A stretch of 10,507 nucleotides of DNA from assembly GCA_042091035.1 (NCBI GenBank), contig JBELIG010000108.1, positions 1 to 10,507 on the forward strand. Reading direction: 5' to 3'. This document shows, one piece after another, positions 1 through 7,077 of the stretch; the first letter of the stretch is position 1; the number at the start of each line of letters is the position of its first letter. The notes under the pieces were generated by a model. It was not told the origin of the DNA and ran no database searches. It saw nothing but the letters and a program-made list of their open reading frames with translations. The stretch is from AM-2324 sp042091035 (lineage in GTDB: Bacteria > Bacteroidota > Bacteroidia > Chitinophagales > Saprospiraceae). The position numbers and the translations under genes are program-made.

Positions 1-210
1 TTCATCAACGAGTTCTACAAGCAGCACACTATCCTACTGGATCCGATCTATACAGGAAAAATGTTTTACGGTCTACTTACAGAAATAAGGGAAGATAAGT
101 ATCCTGCAGGTAGCAGCATTGTAGGTATTCACACAGGAGGCTTACAAGGAAACCTTGGATTTAACTATAGATTTGGTCAAAAAATTCCTAATCCTCAGAT
201 TCCTGTTTGA
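1..210 (+). CDS. PLP-dependent ACC deaminase / D-cysteine desulfhydrase family enzyme, 3' end only
   Basis: This is the last 69 residues of a gene that begins before the window, read in frame 1 and ending at TGA 208-210. The visible C-terminal part has the segment LDPIYTGKMFYGLL, then a short helix, then GIHTGGLQG. These two blocks are typical of the fold-type II PLP family that contains 1-aminocyclopropane-1-carboxylate deaminase and D-cysteine desulfhydrase. The Tyr in DPIYTGK matches the position of the conserved active-site tyrosine in that family, and HTGG lies near the cofactor site. The PLP-binding lysine is in the missing N-terminal part, so the exact substrate cannot be read. Bacteroidota members are usually annotated only to family level. 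The last 23 bp overlap the 3' end of the convergent minus-strand gene, and no terminator hairpin is visible between them. Confidence 0.85.
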   Translation, partial: FINEFYKQHTILLDPIYTGKMFYGLLTEIREDKYPAGSSIVGIHTGGLQGNLGFNYRFGQKIPNPQIPV

Positions 211-1033
211 GCAGAGATAGCTTATATACACCAGTAGCATTCAAGCCATAAAAATCTGCCCCAAACACCGAGAAAGAATAAAAAGGGGCCTCAATATCCT
301 TGATTGGATATAGAGTGCCAGCTTGAGAAAGGTTTACCATAGACAATTTACCGTCTGGCTCTAAAAAGAAAAAGCGATCTTCAGAAAGGTGATAGATGCC
401 CTTTGGGTCCAACTGAATCTTGAATTGATAGTTACCAAAAAAGTCAAACACATAGAATAATCCAGCCTCAGCAATTAGCACCAGATAATCATCTACTTCT
501 TTGATCTGATCGACCACAGGGTATCCTCCAAATACAAAATTCAAATCTGAACTTTCAAATAGATTTCGACCAGATTGATCAATTCGGATAATCTTATTCA
601 AATCTCTGGAGAACAACCAAAAGCCTCCAAGCGAGGCAATCCCAGCTGCCTGAATATTGAACAATTGAAAATAATCCAAATCCAATGCTGTAGATGCACT
701 CAACTGTTCATCAAAGAATCGAATTCGATTTACATCAGGAAAAAAAACAATGGGCTTCATTGGATCATTGAGATCAAGTTGTAAGGTATTACCCCAAACA
801 TTGATCTGATTATAAGCGATCAATTCAAGCTCATTCGAATAACACCAGATATTCCCCTGATCTTTGTCCAAGAGAATCAAACGCCCAAGTGGATCAACTT
901 GCAATTGATCAGCCTTTATATCAAGAATTTTTTGAGAAAAACTTAAGGTGCTAAACACAAGAGACAAGAAAGCACTAGCTATACATGCGACCATCTTCTT
1001 GTTCAAAAAAGAGAATCTCCACCTTTGAACCAT
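188..1033 (-). CDS. Secreted hypothetical protein, probably beta-propeller-like
   Basis: The protein is about 281 residues from the ATG at 1031-1033. That start gives a good signal peptide: a basic n-region (VQRWRFSFLNKK), a hydrophobic core (MVACIASAFLSLVFSTLS), and likely cleavage near FSQ. An inner ATG at 992-994 would leave no basic n-region, and an ATG at 1094-1096 would add an implausible extension inside the upstream gene. The mature part has repeated short beta-strand-like blocks such as DPLGRLILLDKDQGNIWCY, FFPDVNRIRFFDEQLS and LNKIIRIDQSGRNLF. This pattern suggests an NHL/6-bladed-propeller-like fold; that is inference, since no catalytic motif is visible. The start lies inside the end of the LpxH-like gene (59-bp overlap), so the two are probably cotranscribed and possibly translationally coupled. 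The 3' end overlaps the convergent gene by 23 bp. The function is unknown; an envelope or periplasmic role is the most that can be said. Confidence 0.75.
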   Translation of the reverse strand: MVQRWRFSFLNKKMVACIASAFLSLVFSTLSFSQKILDIKADQLQVDPLGRLILLDKDQGNIWCYSNELELIAYNQINVWGNTLQLDLNDPMKPIVFFPDVNRIRFFDEQLSASTALDLDYFQLFNIQAAGIASLGGFWLFSRDLNKIIRIDQSGRNLFESSDLNFVFGGYPVVDQIKEVDDYLVLIAEAGLFYVFDFFGNYQFKIQLDPKGIYHLSEDRFFFLEPDGKLSMVNLSQAGTLYPIKDIEAPFYSFSVFGADFYGLNATGVYKLSLLKQESED

Positions 1034-1733
1034 CAAATTTCGCATAGGAATTGTTTCGTAACCACTCCCCAAGATTAATGTATGTGCTTTTTTCATTTAA
1101 AGGTCTTCGTATACAAAGATGTCTATGACCAAAAATAAAATAATCAATTTCAGGCTGTTTTTCCACTATTGAGCGAGCATACTGAAATAACCATTCTTTA
1201 TCGTCACCAAGATAACGATCTTCATCCTTCTCAGATTGTCTACTTTTTTTGGATAAAAAGTCTGCTAAAGGGATTCCTACATTTGGATGAATCCATCCAA
1301 ACAAGAATTGGCAGATCTTGTTCCTGAATATTCGCTTAAGAAATTTGTAGAGATAATCGCCCGGCCCATAGCCATCTCCATGTCCAATAAAGAAGTGTTT
1401 CTCTCCGAACTTCCGACTTATGTTGTCCCTGTGTATTTCAACGCCCAATTCCTTCTCAAAATAATCGAACATCCACATATCGTGATTCCCTAAGAAGAAG
1501 TGGATCTTAATACCTCGCTCCGTCATATCCGCAATCTTTGTCATAAAACGGAAGAAGCCCTTGGGCACTGTCTTTTTATATTCAAACCAAAAATCAAAGA
1601 TGTCTCCAACAAGAAATACTTCTGTTGCATCTGCCTCAATATAATCCAACCAACGCACAACTTGTCTTTCGCGAGCAAGACTCGAAAGATTAGCGTCTAA
1701 TCCAAAATGAAAATCACTTGCAAAATAAATCAT
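975..1733 (-). CDS. lpxH: UDP-2,3-diacylglucosamine diphosphatase (LpxH-like metallophosphoesterase)
   Basis: This 252-residue protein is a calcineurin-type metallophosphoesterase with the full dinuclear metal site in order: SDFHFG (Asp7, His9), GDIFDFW (Asp44), LGNHD (Asn83, His84), IGHGDG (His118) and FGHRH (His203, His205). The DFWFEY continuation after the second motif and the overall length match LpxH of the lipid A pathway. LpxH removes UMP from UDP-2,3-diacylglucosamine at the cytoplasmic face of the inner membrane to give lipid X. There is no signal peptide, as expected. Other cytoplasmic metallophosphoesterases share these motifs, so the symbol is assigned by family resemblance. It is the first gene of a minus-strand pair; the downstream secreted protein starts within its last 59 bp. 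A small inverted repeat (1759-1777) lies in its upstream region. Confidence 0.85.
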   Translation of the reverse strand: MIYFASDFHFGLDANLSSLARERQVVRWLDYIEADATEVFLVGDIFDFWFEYKKTVPKGFFRFMTKIADMTERGIKIHFFLGNHDMWMFDYFEKELGVEIHRDNISRKFGEKHFFIGHGDGYGPGDYLYKFLKRIFRNKICQFLFGWIHPNVGIPLADFLSKKSRQSEKDEDRYLGDDKEWLFQYARSIVEKQPEIDYFIFGHRHLCIRRPLNEKSTYINLGEWLRNNSYAKFDGSKVEILFFEQEDGRMYS

Positions 1734-1828
1734 GGAGAAGCGGGCTTTAAATTTTCAATCCCATCTGCAAAATGGGAATATATTTTCGCTTTCTGAAATA
1801 AATTATCCCCCTTACAATGTAAAATTGG

Positions 1829-1836
1829 TAAGTTTG
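1829..1836 (+). promoter_or_regulatory. Candidate -7 element (TAAGTTTG) for the SDR operon
   Basis: TAAGTTTG matches the Bacteroidota -7 consensus TAnnTTTG and lies 20 bp before the SDR start codon in the 123-bp divergent intergenic region. No clear upstream TTTG (-33) element is seen at the usual distance, so this is a half-match. Just upstream, TTACAaTGTAA (1812-1822) is a short odd-length palindrome that could be an operator or chance. Confidence 0.35.
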
Positions 1837-1856
1837 AGAAAAAAATACAAGCAAAG

Positions 1857-2645
1857 ATGATGAATATAGACTTGACAGGAAAAAATGCACTTGTGTGTGG
1901 ATCAAGCAGGGGAATAGGTAAAGCTACGGCTATGCAACTTGCTGACATGGGTGCAAATGTAACATTAGTATCTAGAAATGTTGAGCAACTAGGTTCTGTA
2001 ATGAATGAGCTAGATCACTCAAAAGGACAAAAACACGATTTCTTTGCTGCGGACTTTTCAGACGTTGCTGATCTACATAAAAAGGCAATGGCCTTAGCAG
2101 CTACAAAGACTATTCATATACTGATCAACAATACAGGAGGACCTGCTGGAGGACCTGCTAACAAAGCTGGTGTAAATGAATTCACAGCTGCATTCAATAA
2201 TCATTTAATCTGTAATCATGTGTTGGTCCAAACATTTATGGAAGGCATGAAAAAAGATAGCTACGGGCGCATCATCAATGTTATCTCCACATCTGTAAAA
2301 CAACCCTTAGATGGCCTAGGAGTTTCAAACACAATACGTGGAGCTGTTGCCAATTGGTCAAAAACTCTTGCAAATGAGTTGGGTGCATTTGGAGTAACAG
2401 TAAATAACGTATTACCAGGTGCTACACTAACCGGTAGACTACAAGAGATTATTGAAGCAAAAGCTCAAAAAACCGGAAAATCAGTAGATAGCATTCAAGA
2501 ACAAATGAAATCTGCAGTACCCATGAAACGCTTTGCGCAGCCAGAAGAAATTGCAGCAGCAATCGCATTTCTTGCAAGTCCAGCAGCATCTTACATTAAT
2601 GGAATAAACGTACCTGTAGACGGTGGACGAACTAAGTCCCTATAA
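1857..2645 (+). CDS. SDR family oxidoreductase, atypical beta-ketoacyl-ACP-reductase-like subgroup
   Basis: This is a 262-residue short-chain dehydrogenase/reductase with a Rossmann fold. The cofactor loop is GSSRGIG (residues 15-21), with an Arg (VSRN, near 40) that suggests NADP(H) preference; NNTGG is at 91-95, and the C-terminal PVDGG matches classical FabG-like SDRs. The active site is unusual. The serine region (NVIST, 141-145) is present, but where YxxxK is expected the protein reads SNTIR (157-161), so both the catalytic Tyr and Lys are replaced. This resembles the known BKR-like SDR subgroup that lacks the canonical tetrad, so the change is probably a subgroup trait, not decay. The substrate is unknown. 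The start could be either of two adjacent ATGs (1857 or 1860). The hydrolase gene follows after 9 bp, which points to an operon. Confidence 0.88.
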   Translation: MMNIDLTGKNALVCGSSRGIGKATAMQLADMGANVTLVSRNVEQLGSVMNELDHSKGQKHDFFAADFSDVADLHKKAMALAATKTIHILINNTGGPAGGPANKAGVNEFTAAFNNHLICNHVLVQTFMEGMKKDSYGRIINVISTSVKQPLDGLGVSNTIRGAVANWSKTLANELGAFGVTVNNVLPGATLTGRLQEIIEAKAQKTGKSVDSIQEQMKSAVPMKRFAQPEEIAAAIAFLASPAASYINGINVPVDGGRTKSL

Positions 2646-2654
2646 AGTTGGAGC

Positions 2655-3419
2655 ATGGAATTGAACCACAAAACATTTGGAGCTGGTGATCCAATAATCA
2701 TTCTTCATGGCTTATTTGGAACACTAGACAACTGGCAAACTGTCGCTAAAAAACTAGCAGAGCACTTTATGGTATACATTGTTGACCAACGCAACCATGG
2801 AAGATCAGCTCATGTAGAAGGCCAAAACTACAAGCTAATGGCAGAAGACCTAGCGGACTTCATGGAAGAAAATTGGATACATAATGCACATATTATAGGG
2901 CATAGTATGGGTGGAAAAACGGCTATGCAGTTTGCTGCAGACTATCCAGACATGCTTAACAAACTTGTAGTTGTTGATATAGCACCAAAGGCTTATGAAG
3001 GCGGTCATCAAACTATTTTCGATGCTTTGTTGTCTGTAGATATGGAGAAGGTCCAAACTCGAAAGGAGGTTGAAGAACAGCTTTCTAAGTATATTGACGA
3101 TGCTGGAGTTCGATTGTTTCTGATGAAGAATCTAAGCAGAAAAAAAGAGGGTGGCTTTCAATGGAAAATGAACCTCCAAGAGATTTACATCAATTATTCC
3201 AATATATTGGATAACATTGAGATGGAGGACAGCGTTAAAAATGAGGCTTTGTTCATAAATGGAGGAAAATCTAATTATGTGAATGAAGCAGACAAAGTAG
3301 AGATTCAGAAATTATTCCCAGCAGCCTCTTTCGAGACGATAGAAAATGCTGGGCATTGGGTACATGCTGAACAACCAAAAGCTCTAATTGAACATGTTTT
3401 AAAATTCCTAAGCCAATAA
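2655..3419 (+). CDS. Alpha/beta hydrolase, YbfF-like esterase
   Basis: This 254-residue protein belongs to the alpha/beta hydrolase superfamily. Visible elements are ILHGLFGTLDNW (17-27), where HG contributes the oxyanion hole; VDQRNHGRS (43-51); the nucleophile elbow GHSMGG with Ser84; VVVDIAP with Asp108; and the catalytic His234 in NAGHWVHAEQP. This arrangement, especially LFGTLDNW, the RNHG motif and DIAP, is that of the YbfF acyl-CoA/short-chain ester hydrolases. The position after strand 7 that usually holds the acid reads INGGKSNYV with no Asp, so Asp108 is the likely triad acid; this is inferred from motif position. There is no signal peptide, so it is cytoplasmic. It lies 9 bp after the SDR and 9 bp before the S41 protease. 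The physiological substrate cannot be read from the sequence. Confidence 0.88.
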   Translation: MELNHKTFGAGDPIIILHGLFGTLDNWQTVAKKLAEHFMVYIVDQRNHGRSAHVEGQNYKLMAEDLADFMEENWIHNAHIIGHSMGGKTAMQFAADYPDMLNKLVVVDIAPKAYEGGHQTIFDALLSVDMEKVQTRKEVEEQLSKYIDDAGVRLFLMKNLSRKKEGGFQWKMNLQEIYINYSNILDNIEMEDSVKNEALFINGGKSNYVNEADKVEIQKLFPAASFETIENAGHWVHAEQPKALIEHVLKFLSQ

Positions 3420-3428
3420 TATAGAAAT

Positions 3429-5063
3429 ATGAAATCAACAGGTTTAAAAAAAGGTAAAATATTCATACTCGGCCTTATCCTTGCGATAGGAGCCACAGCA
3501 TTTACTGTCAACAATGGTAAATACTATGAGATTGCTAAAAACCTTGAAATATTCTCCAACATCTATAAAGAGATCAATATGCTTTATGTGGATGATCTTG
3601 ATCCAGGAGAATTGATGAAAACCGGCGTTGATGCCATGTTAGAATCTTTAGATCCTTATACCAATTATATTAGTGAATCGGAGATAGAAGGATATCGATT
3701 CAACACAATGGGTAAATATAAAGGAATAGGAGCTCGTGTTATAAACTTCGAAGAATACCCTACGATCGTTTCCATCTACAAAAACTCTCCTTCTGATAAG
3801 GCAGGTCTTCGAGTAGGTGATCGTTTTGTATCTATCAACGGAAACGAAGTTGCCAACAGGTCCTTTGATGAAGTAGATGCTATACTAAAAGGCTCTCCTG
3901 GCACAGTGGTTTCCTGTAAAATACAAAGGGCTGGTCTGGAGGATTATTTAGATATTGAATTAATCCGAGATGATGTAGTTGTGGATAATGTTCCTTACTA
4001 CGGAATGGTTAGCGATAAGATTGCATATATTTCACTAACTACCTTTACTCAGGCTGCGGGAAAAAACATTGAGAATGCGCTCAAAGATTTAAAAAAATCT
4101 CACGAAATAGAAGGTGTAATTCTTGACTTAAGAGGAAACGGAGGTGGCCTGCTCATGGAGGCTGTAAACATTTCTAATATTTTTATTCCTAAGGGAGAAT
4201 TAGTCGTATCTACAAAAGGAAAATCACCAGAATGGGATAAGAACTTTATGACACGTGCAGAAGTGTATGATTCAGCCATTAAACTAGCCGTACTTATCAA
4301 TGGCAGATCAGCTTCTGCAAGTGAGATAGTGAGCGGCGTGATACAGGATTATGATAGAGGCCTTATCATAGGGCAAAAATCCTATGGAAAAGGTCTTGTG
4401 CAAAATACTAAAGATGTAGGTTTCAATTCTAAAGTAAAGCTTACCACAGCAAAATACTATATACCATCCGGTCGCTGTATCCAAAGCGTAGAATATAAAG
4501 ATGGTGAGCCAGTGGATATTCCTGAAGAGAGCCGAGCAAAGTTCCAAACAAAGAATGGAAGAATGGTCCTTGATGGTGGTGGAGTACTCCCAGACCTTCT
4601 TATGGATAAACCTGTCTATGATGCCTGTACACAGGCTTTGATAGATCAATTTCAACTCTTTAATTTTGTGGATCAGCAATTTGCAGGTATCGACTCCATT
4701 CCTGACCTAGAAGCTTTCAGATTCGAAGCCTGGGAAGCCTTTAAAGATTACCTTAAAAATGCTGAGTTCGAGTACTTGACAGACTCCGAAAAAACACTAG
4801 AATCATTGAGTAAAAATGCCACATCTGATGACTTGGCTATACAATCGCAAATCAAGTCTATTCAGTCCTCGATCGAAAAACAGAAAAGTGCTGCAATTGA
4901 AGAAAACAAGGCTCTTATTATTGACCTCATTGAAAAAGAAGTAGCCAACAAGTTTGGTTATCAAAGGGGAAGAACTCAAATGAATTTGAGAAATGATAAA
5001 GAAGTTGACTTTGCTATTGAAGTTCTGCTCGATACAGAACGATACAATAAGATCTTGAACTAA
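3429..5063 (+). CDS. S41 family carboxy-terminal processing peptidase (CtpA/Tsp-like)
   Basis: This 544-residue protein has an N-terminal hydrophobic segment (about 11-27) after a basic stretch, acting as signal or membrane anchor and placing the protease in the periplasm. A PDZ domain spans about 90-180 (GIGARV, SPSDKAGLRVGDRFVSING). The S41 catalytic domain follows at about 185-395: LDLRGNGGG (232-240), GRSASASEIVSG with nucleophile Ser296, QDYDRG with Asp307, and SYGKGLVQ with general-base Lys321. Spacing of Ser to Lys (25 residues) equals that of E. coli Tsp. A helical C-terminal region of about 120 residues, rich in charged residues, extends beyond the core. Such proteases trim or degrade envelope proteins from their C termini. 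It is the last gene of the trio and ends at a strong terminator whose A-tract begins in the stop codon. Confidence 0.93.
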   Translation: MKSTGLKKGKIFILGLILAIGATAFTVNNGKYYEIAKNLEIFSNIYKEINMLYVDDLDPGELMKTGVDAMLESLDPYTNYISESEIEGYRFNTMGKYKGIGARVINFEEYPTIVSIYKNSPSDKAGLRVGDRFVSINGNEVANRSFDEVDAILKGSPGTVVSCKIQRAGLEDYLDIELIRDDVVVDNVPYYGMVSDKIAYISLTTFTQAAGKNIENALKDLKKSHEIEGVILDLRGNGGGLLMEAVNISNIFIPKGELVVSTKGKSPEWDKNFMTRAEVYDSAIKLAVLINGRSASASEIVSGVIQDYDRGLIIGQKSYGKGLVQNTKDVGFNSKVKLTTAKYYIPSGRCIQSVEYKDGEPVDIPEESRAKFQTKNGRMVLDGGGVLPDLLMDKPVYDACTQALIDQFQLFNFVDQQFAGIDSIPDLEAFRFEAWEAFKDYLKNAEFEYLTDSEKTLESLSKNATSDDLAIQSQIKSIQSSIEKQKSAAIEENKALIIDLIEKEVANKFGYQRGRTQMNLRNDKEVDFAIEVLLDTERYNKILN

Positions 5064-5097
5064 AAAAAGGAGCTGCACTTGCAGCTCCTTTTTTTTT
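5062..5097. terminator. Bidirectional intrinsic terminator between S41 protease and NhaC genes
   Basis: A perfect 8-bp stem GGAGCTGC/GCAGCTCC (5069-5076 and 5081-5088) with an ACTT loop is flanked by seven A on the left and nine T on the right, so it can stop transcription on both strands. The S41 TAA (5061-5063) runs into the A-tract, and the antiporter stop codon (complement of 5096-5098) lies in the T-tract. One hairpin thus serves both convergent genes. Confidence 0.93.
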
Positions 5098-6598
5098 ATC
5101 CAATCAATCCTAAGGTCAAATAAAATATAAAGGCCAGCCCTCCTGCAATCAAGGCATAAGGCATCTGAGTCCGAACGTGATCAATGTGATCCGTTGCTGA
5201 GGACATAGAACTTATTATTGTAGTATCAGAGATAGGTGAACAATGATCACCAAACACACCGCCACCTAGTACTGCAGCAATTGTGATTGCCATAGGAGCA
5301 CCCATTGTCTGAGCCATAGGAATCCCAATACTCAACATGATACCAAAAGTCCCCCAAGAAGTTCCAGTTGCAAAAGCAATGAAACAGCTAATTATAAATA
5401 TAATTGCAGGCAATAGAGCTGGAGACAACCAAGAGGAAGTTATATCAGCAACATATTGTCCTGTATGTAAATGTTCCTTACATAATGTACTAATCGCGAA
5501 TGCAAACATCATCAACAGTGCTAGAGGCATCAAACCAGAGATGCCCTTAAGAGTTAGGTCTATCATCTCGCGAATTCCCATAATACCCTGTGCCTTATAA
5601 AACAGCATCGATACAATCAAGGAACAGCAAACAGCAACCAATACAGCGGTAGATCCAGAACCCTGACCGATTGCATAAAAGAATTTACCCATAAATCCTG
5701 ATGTAGCTCGTTCAGTTTCTGCAAATTCCCATCCTGTATAAGCAAGCATAAGCGGCATGAATAATACCATTATGATAATGGGAACAACCATGTTTATAGC
5801 TCTAGGACTTACACCCTCCTTCACAGGCTCATTCGTCAATTCATCTGCAATCATAGGTGTTGCTCCTTCGGCCAATAACTTTCCTGTCTCACGAACACGA
5901 GCCTCCGCCTTTTTCATTGGTCCAAAATCCTTTTTGGATAGAATAATAATCAACACAAGAGCCAATGCAAAAATGGGATAGAAATTATAAGGCATGACAG
6001 TTAACATCATTGCCAATGGATCTTCAAAACCATTACTCAGAAGCAAGGTCATAATAAAAGCTCCCCATGCATTCAAGGGTATCAATATGGAAGACGGAGA
6101 GGAAGAGGAATCTGTTATATAAGCGAGTTTCTCTCTCGATATCCCCATTTTATCAAATATAGGTCTGTATAAAGTACCTACAGTTAAGGCGGATATGCTG
6201 CTTTCCACAAAAATCAACATACCAGTTAGCCAAGCAAATACCTGAACCATTACTCTTGATCGTCCAGAGCTTTTTGCTTCCATCTTTTCCAAGCGACCTT
6301 GAATAAAATAGATAAAGCCTTCTACCCCACCGGACCTTTGAATGAAGAGGATTAGTGCACCCACAAGGGCACAAAACATAATCGTTCGTGTGTTTCCAGA
6401 ATCCTTAAAGACATCAACAAATGCCTGTAAAGTAGCCAAAAAGCCTTTAAAGAAATTAAAATCATTGATGATTAGCCAGCCACTGAAAATTCCTAATAGA
6501 AGTGACAGATAAACTCGCTTTGTAGCAATCGCGAGTGCAATTGCCAAAACAGAAGGTACAAGCGATAAAACACCATATTGCTGAACGATCTCCTCCAT
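5096..6598 (-). CDS. nhaC: NhaC-family Na+/H+ antiporter
   Basis: This 500-residue polytopic inner-membrane protein has roughly 11-12 hydrophobic segments spread over its whole length. Diagnostic blocks are GNTRTIMFCALVGALILF (68-85), the ITDSSSSPSSILIPLNAWG region (161-179), ATGTSWGTFGIMLSIGIP (410-427) and GGGVFGDHCSPISDTTIISS (445-464). The GDHCSPISDTT motif, with its acidic and polar residues in a membrane region, is characteristic of the NhaC family in the ion transporter superfamily. The likely role is export of Na+ in exchange for protons; some relatives exchange organic anions such as malate/lactate, so ion specificity is inferred. A hydrophilic loop at about 222-265 divides the two halves. 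It is transcribed alone, convergent with the S41 protease and divergent from the epimerase gene 53 bp away. Confidence 0.9.
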   Translation of the reverse strand: MEEIVQQYGVLSLVPSVLAIALAIATKRVYLSLLLGIFSGWLIINDFNFFKGFLATLQAFVDVFKDSGNTRTIMFCALVGALILFIQRSGGVEGFIYFIQGRLEKMEAKSSGRSRVMVQVFAWLTGMLIFVESSISALTVGTLYRPIFDKMGISREKLAYITDSSSSPSSILIPLNAWGAFIMTLLLSNGFEDPLAMMLTVMPYNFYPIFALALVLIIILSKKDFGPMKKAEARVRETGKLLAEGATPMIADELTNEPVKEGVSPRAINMVVPIIIMVLFMPLMLAYTGWEFAETERATSGFMGKFFYAIGQGSGSTAVLVAVCCSLIVSMLFYKAQGIMGIREMIDLTLKGISGLMPLALLMMFAFAISTLCKEHLHTGQYVADITSSWLSPALLPAIIFIISCFIAFATGTSWGTFGIMLSIGIPMAQTMGAPMAITIAAVLGGGVFGDHCSPISDTTIISSMSSATDHIDHVRTQMPYALIAGGLAFIFYLTLGLIG

Positions 6599-6613
6599 AG
6601 TCTAATATTTGAT

Positions 6614-6621
6614 TATTTTTG
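6614..6621 (+). promoter_or_regulatory. Candidate -7 element (TATTTTTG) for the epimerase operon
   Basis: TATTTTTG fits the Bacteroidota -7 consensus TAnnTTTG and sits 30 bp before the epimerase ATG in the 53-bp region shared with the divergent nhaC gene. A matching -33 element at the usual distance is not evident, so the assignment is tentative. Confidence 0.3.
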
Positions 6622-6651
6622 CACTATCCTAAATATGCTAAAATTTAATAG

Positions 6652-7053
6652 ATGAAAAGAATAGAACACATAGGAATTGCAGTGAAAGATCTAAAAAGTG
6701 GAAATGAAATCTATGAAAGCCTTCTTGGAAAAGCCCCCTACAAAATAGAAGAAGTAACATCTGAGCATGTATTAACCTCTTTTTTTCAGGTTGGTGACTC
6801 CAAGATCGAACTGCTACAAGCGACACATGAAGACAGTGCTATTGCAAAATATATAGCTAAAAAGGGAGAGGGTATTCACCATATTGCTTTTGAAGTGGAA
6901 GATATCTACAAAGCAATGGAAGAAATGAGCGCTAAGGGATTCAAAGTACTAAACGAAAAGCCAAAAAAAGGAGCTGATAATAAGTTGGTTTGCTTTATTC
7001 ACCCAAAATCAGCCAATGGAGTGCTGGTAGAGCTTTGTCAATCAATAAAGTAA
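6652..7053 (+). CDS. mce: Methylmalonyl-CoA epimerase
   Basis: This 133-residue protein is of the vicinal oxygen chelate (glyoxalase/bleomycin resistance) superfamily, with the paired beta-alpha-beta-beta-beta modules. Sequence blocks are RIEHIGIAVKDL (3-14, metal ligand His6), GDSKIELLQ (48-56), GIHHIAFEVEDI (74-85, metal ligand His77), and ANGVLVELCQ (121-130, metal ligand Glu127). Length and motifs fit methylmalonyl-CoA epimerase, which interconverts (R)- and (S)-methylmalonyl-CoA in propionate metabolism and supplies methylmalonyl-CoA mutase. The mutase genes are not in this window. It is followed after 24 bp by the TauE/SafE-like permease, probably in one transcript. Confidence 0.94.
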   Translation: MKRIEHIGIAVKDLKSGNEIYESLLGKAPYKIEEVTSEHVLTSFFQVGDSKIELLQATHEDSAIAKYIAKKGEGIHHIAFEVEDIYKAMEEMSAKGFKVLNEKPKKGADNKLVCFIHPKSANGVLVELCQSIK

Positions 7054-7077
7054 AACTTAAACAGCCTTAAACTGAAT

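Noticed and set aside
1730..1948. 72-codon minus-strand open frame across the divergent intergenic region into the SDR gene
   Set aside because: It overlaps the LpxH-like start by only a few bases, but most of it is antisense to the SDR cofactor-binding region, and its composition resembles no known protein.
2650..2653. GGAG before the alpha/beta hydrolase ATG as a ribosome binding site
   Set aside because: It is only one base from the start codon, too close to work as a Shine-Dalgarno site, and Bacteroidota genes rarely depend on one.
4308..4679. 123-codon minus-strand open frame inside the S41 protease gene
   Set aside because: It is antisense to the conserved catalytic region with Ser296 and Lys321 and has no recognisable motif or start context.
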